Shown here: piece after piece, positions 63,197-64,000 of the stretch
How positions within the stretch are numbered: the stretch's first letter is position 1
Layout of the letters: the number at the start of each line of letters is the position of its first letter
Origin: Cobetia amphilecti
GTDB lineage: Bacteria > Pseudomonadota > Gammaproteobacteria > Pseudomonadales > Halomonadaceae
Strand: one strand, 5' to 3'
DNA length: 64,000 nucleotides
Assembly (NCBI RefSeq): GCF_030010415.1
Contig: NZ_JASCSA010000007.1
Program-made: the position numbers and the translations under genes
Notes under the pieces: model-generated
What the model saw: only the letters and a program-made list of their open reading frames with translations
Told to the model about the DNA's origin: nothing
The model's database searches: none

Positions 63197-63337
63197 TGAG
63201 CGCGGGTGTATGAGGCCAGAAATCCATGAACCATCGGACAGATGAGTGCCCGGGCGCACGCCAGCGGTGGCTGCACACTGTCAGGGCGACGAGGATGGGG
63301 TAGGCTTTCCAGAGCCCCATTCACGGAGAGTCTTCGG

Positions 63338-64000
63338 ATGCAGGAACGCGTCACGCCCTTTCAGTTGTTCATCCTGGTGCTGTCGATCTATGTGATCGGC
63401 GCCATGGTGGTGGACCTCGTCTTTGTGTTGTCACCGCAGGTCCAGCGGTTGCTGGAATATATGGACTACGTGGTCTGCCTGTTCTTCTTCATCGATTTCT
63501 GCAAGCGCTTCGCCAGTGCCAAGAGCAAGCGTGAGTACATGAAGTGGGGCTGGATCGACCTGCTGGCCTGTATCCCGGCGGGACTCTTCCAGGGCGCGAG
63601 GCTGTTTCGCGTGGTGCAGGTGCTGCGAGTGCTGCGCGCCATCAAGTCGATGGAAATGATCTGGAAGCTGCTGTTCCGCAATCGGGCCGAGGGGGTCTTC
63701 GCCTCGGCGGCCACCGCCACGGTGCTGCTGGTGGTGTTCGGCGCCCTGACCATGCTGATGGTGGAGACACCCAATCCCGACAGCCCCATCAATACCGCCG
63801 AGGAGGCGTTGTGGTGGGCAGTGGTGACGGTGACCACCGTCGGCTATGGCGACTACTACCCCATCACGACGCTCGGTCGCGTGGTGGCGGTGCTGCTGAT
63901 GGTCGGGGGCGTGGGGTTGTTCGGGAGTTTCGCCGCCTATATCAGCTCGATCTTCATCGAGGATGACAGCGAGCAGGAGGCCCGGGCGGCGCGTGCTCAG
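63338..64000 (+). CDS. Voltage-gated potassium channel (3' end beyond window)
   Basis: 221 codons in frame to the right edge, no stop. Six membrane segments are suggested. The S4 helix ARLFRVVQVLRVLRAIKS has Arg at about every third residue. The pore has the selectivity filter TTVGYGD after an aromatic pore helix (EEALWWAVVTV). ACGGAGAG precedes the ATG. The family is Kv/ion_trans (PF00520). The acidic tail starts (EDDSEQEARAA) at the edge. Its function in K+ or osmotic balance is inferred. Confidence 0.88.
   Translation, partial: MQERVTPFQLFILVLSIYVIGAMVVDLVFVLSPQVQRLLEYMDYVVCLFFFIDFCKRFASAKSKREYMKWGWIDLLACIPAGLFQGARLFRVVQVLRVLRAIKSMEMIWKLLFRNRAEGVFASAATATVLLVVFGALTMLMVETPNPDSPINTAEEALWWAVVTVTTVGYGDYYPITTLGRVVAVLLMVGGVGLFGSFAAYISSIFIEDDSEQEARAARAQ

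Overview
The window is a GC-rich gammaproteobacterial chromosome segment. Gene content and order resemble Pseudomonas and Oceanospirillales, and a marine member of the Halomonadaceae (Cobetia or Halomonas type) fits best. That placement is inferred from several conserved blocks (pilPQ-aroKB, gltBD, pyrG-kdsA-eno, fdxA-mutS-pncC-recA-recX-alaS-lysC-csrA-tRNA, coaD-ferredoxin), from Na+-linked functions (oxaloacetate decarboxylase pump, NhaB) and from an AcuI-type acrylyl-CoA reductase. I see no insertion sequence, prophage, integrase, CRISPR array or rRNA.

Layout. 1-4.1 kb: end of a type IV pilus operon (pilP', pilQ) running into aroK and aroB. 4.6-10.6 kb: gltB-gltD (glutamate synthase) behind a 0.5 kb AT-rich leader. 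10.7-14.8 kb: pyrG, kdsA, eno, separated by strong hairpins. 14.9-15.84 kb: the most notable element, a non-coding region with a perfect GacA-type upstream box, an AT-rich promoter region, about 39 GGA triplets (many in hairpin loops) and a strong intrinsic terminator. I read it as an unusually long CsrB/RsmZ-family RNA that sequesters CsrA. It sits beside fdxA as rsmZ does in Pseudomonas, but eno occupies the place where ftsB...rpoS would be expected. 16-26.8 kb: fdxA, mutS, pncC, LexA-controlled recA, recX, alaS, lysC and csrA, the protein partner of the sRNA. 27.3-27.6 kb: tRNA-Ser(GCU) and two identical tRNA-Arg(ACG). 28-33 kb: dusC (leftward) and oadGAB.

33-48 kb is accessory and stress/transport territory: a YdjM-like membrane protein, tag, doxX, a GNAT enzyme, a glutathione S-transferase, a LysE exporter divergent from a MocR regulator, Ada, a thioesterase, an AtoE-like fatty-acid transporter, a MATE exporter, a small exported protein and a large MASE3-PAS-GGDEF diguanylate cyclase. 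48-51 kb: ferredoxin, coaD and fabY (TTG start). 51-64 kb: a TrmB-like methyltransferase, a LysR regulator divergent from a PACE-SMR efflux pair, dacB, acuI, nhaB, dgkA, glnE, an unknown membrane-anchored protein and a truncated voltage-gated K+ channel gene at the right edge.

Functional threads: nitrogen assimilation (gltBD, glnE); SOS/DNA repair (recA, recX, mutS, tag, ada); Gac/Csr post-transcriptional control (sRNA plus csrA), which in relatives often governs c-di-GMP and motility and may link to the diguanylate cyclase; Na+ cycling (oadGAB, nhaB). Many very long reverse-strand open frames lie over conserved genes. They are codon-bias shadows and are omitted.
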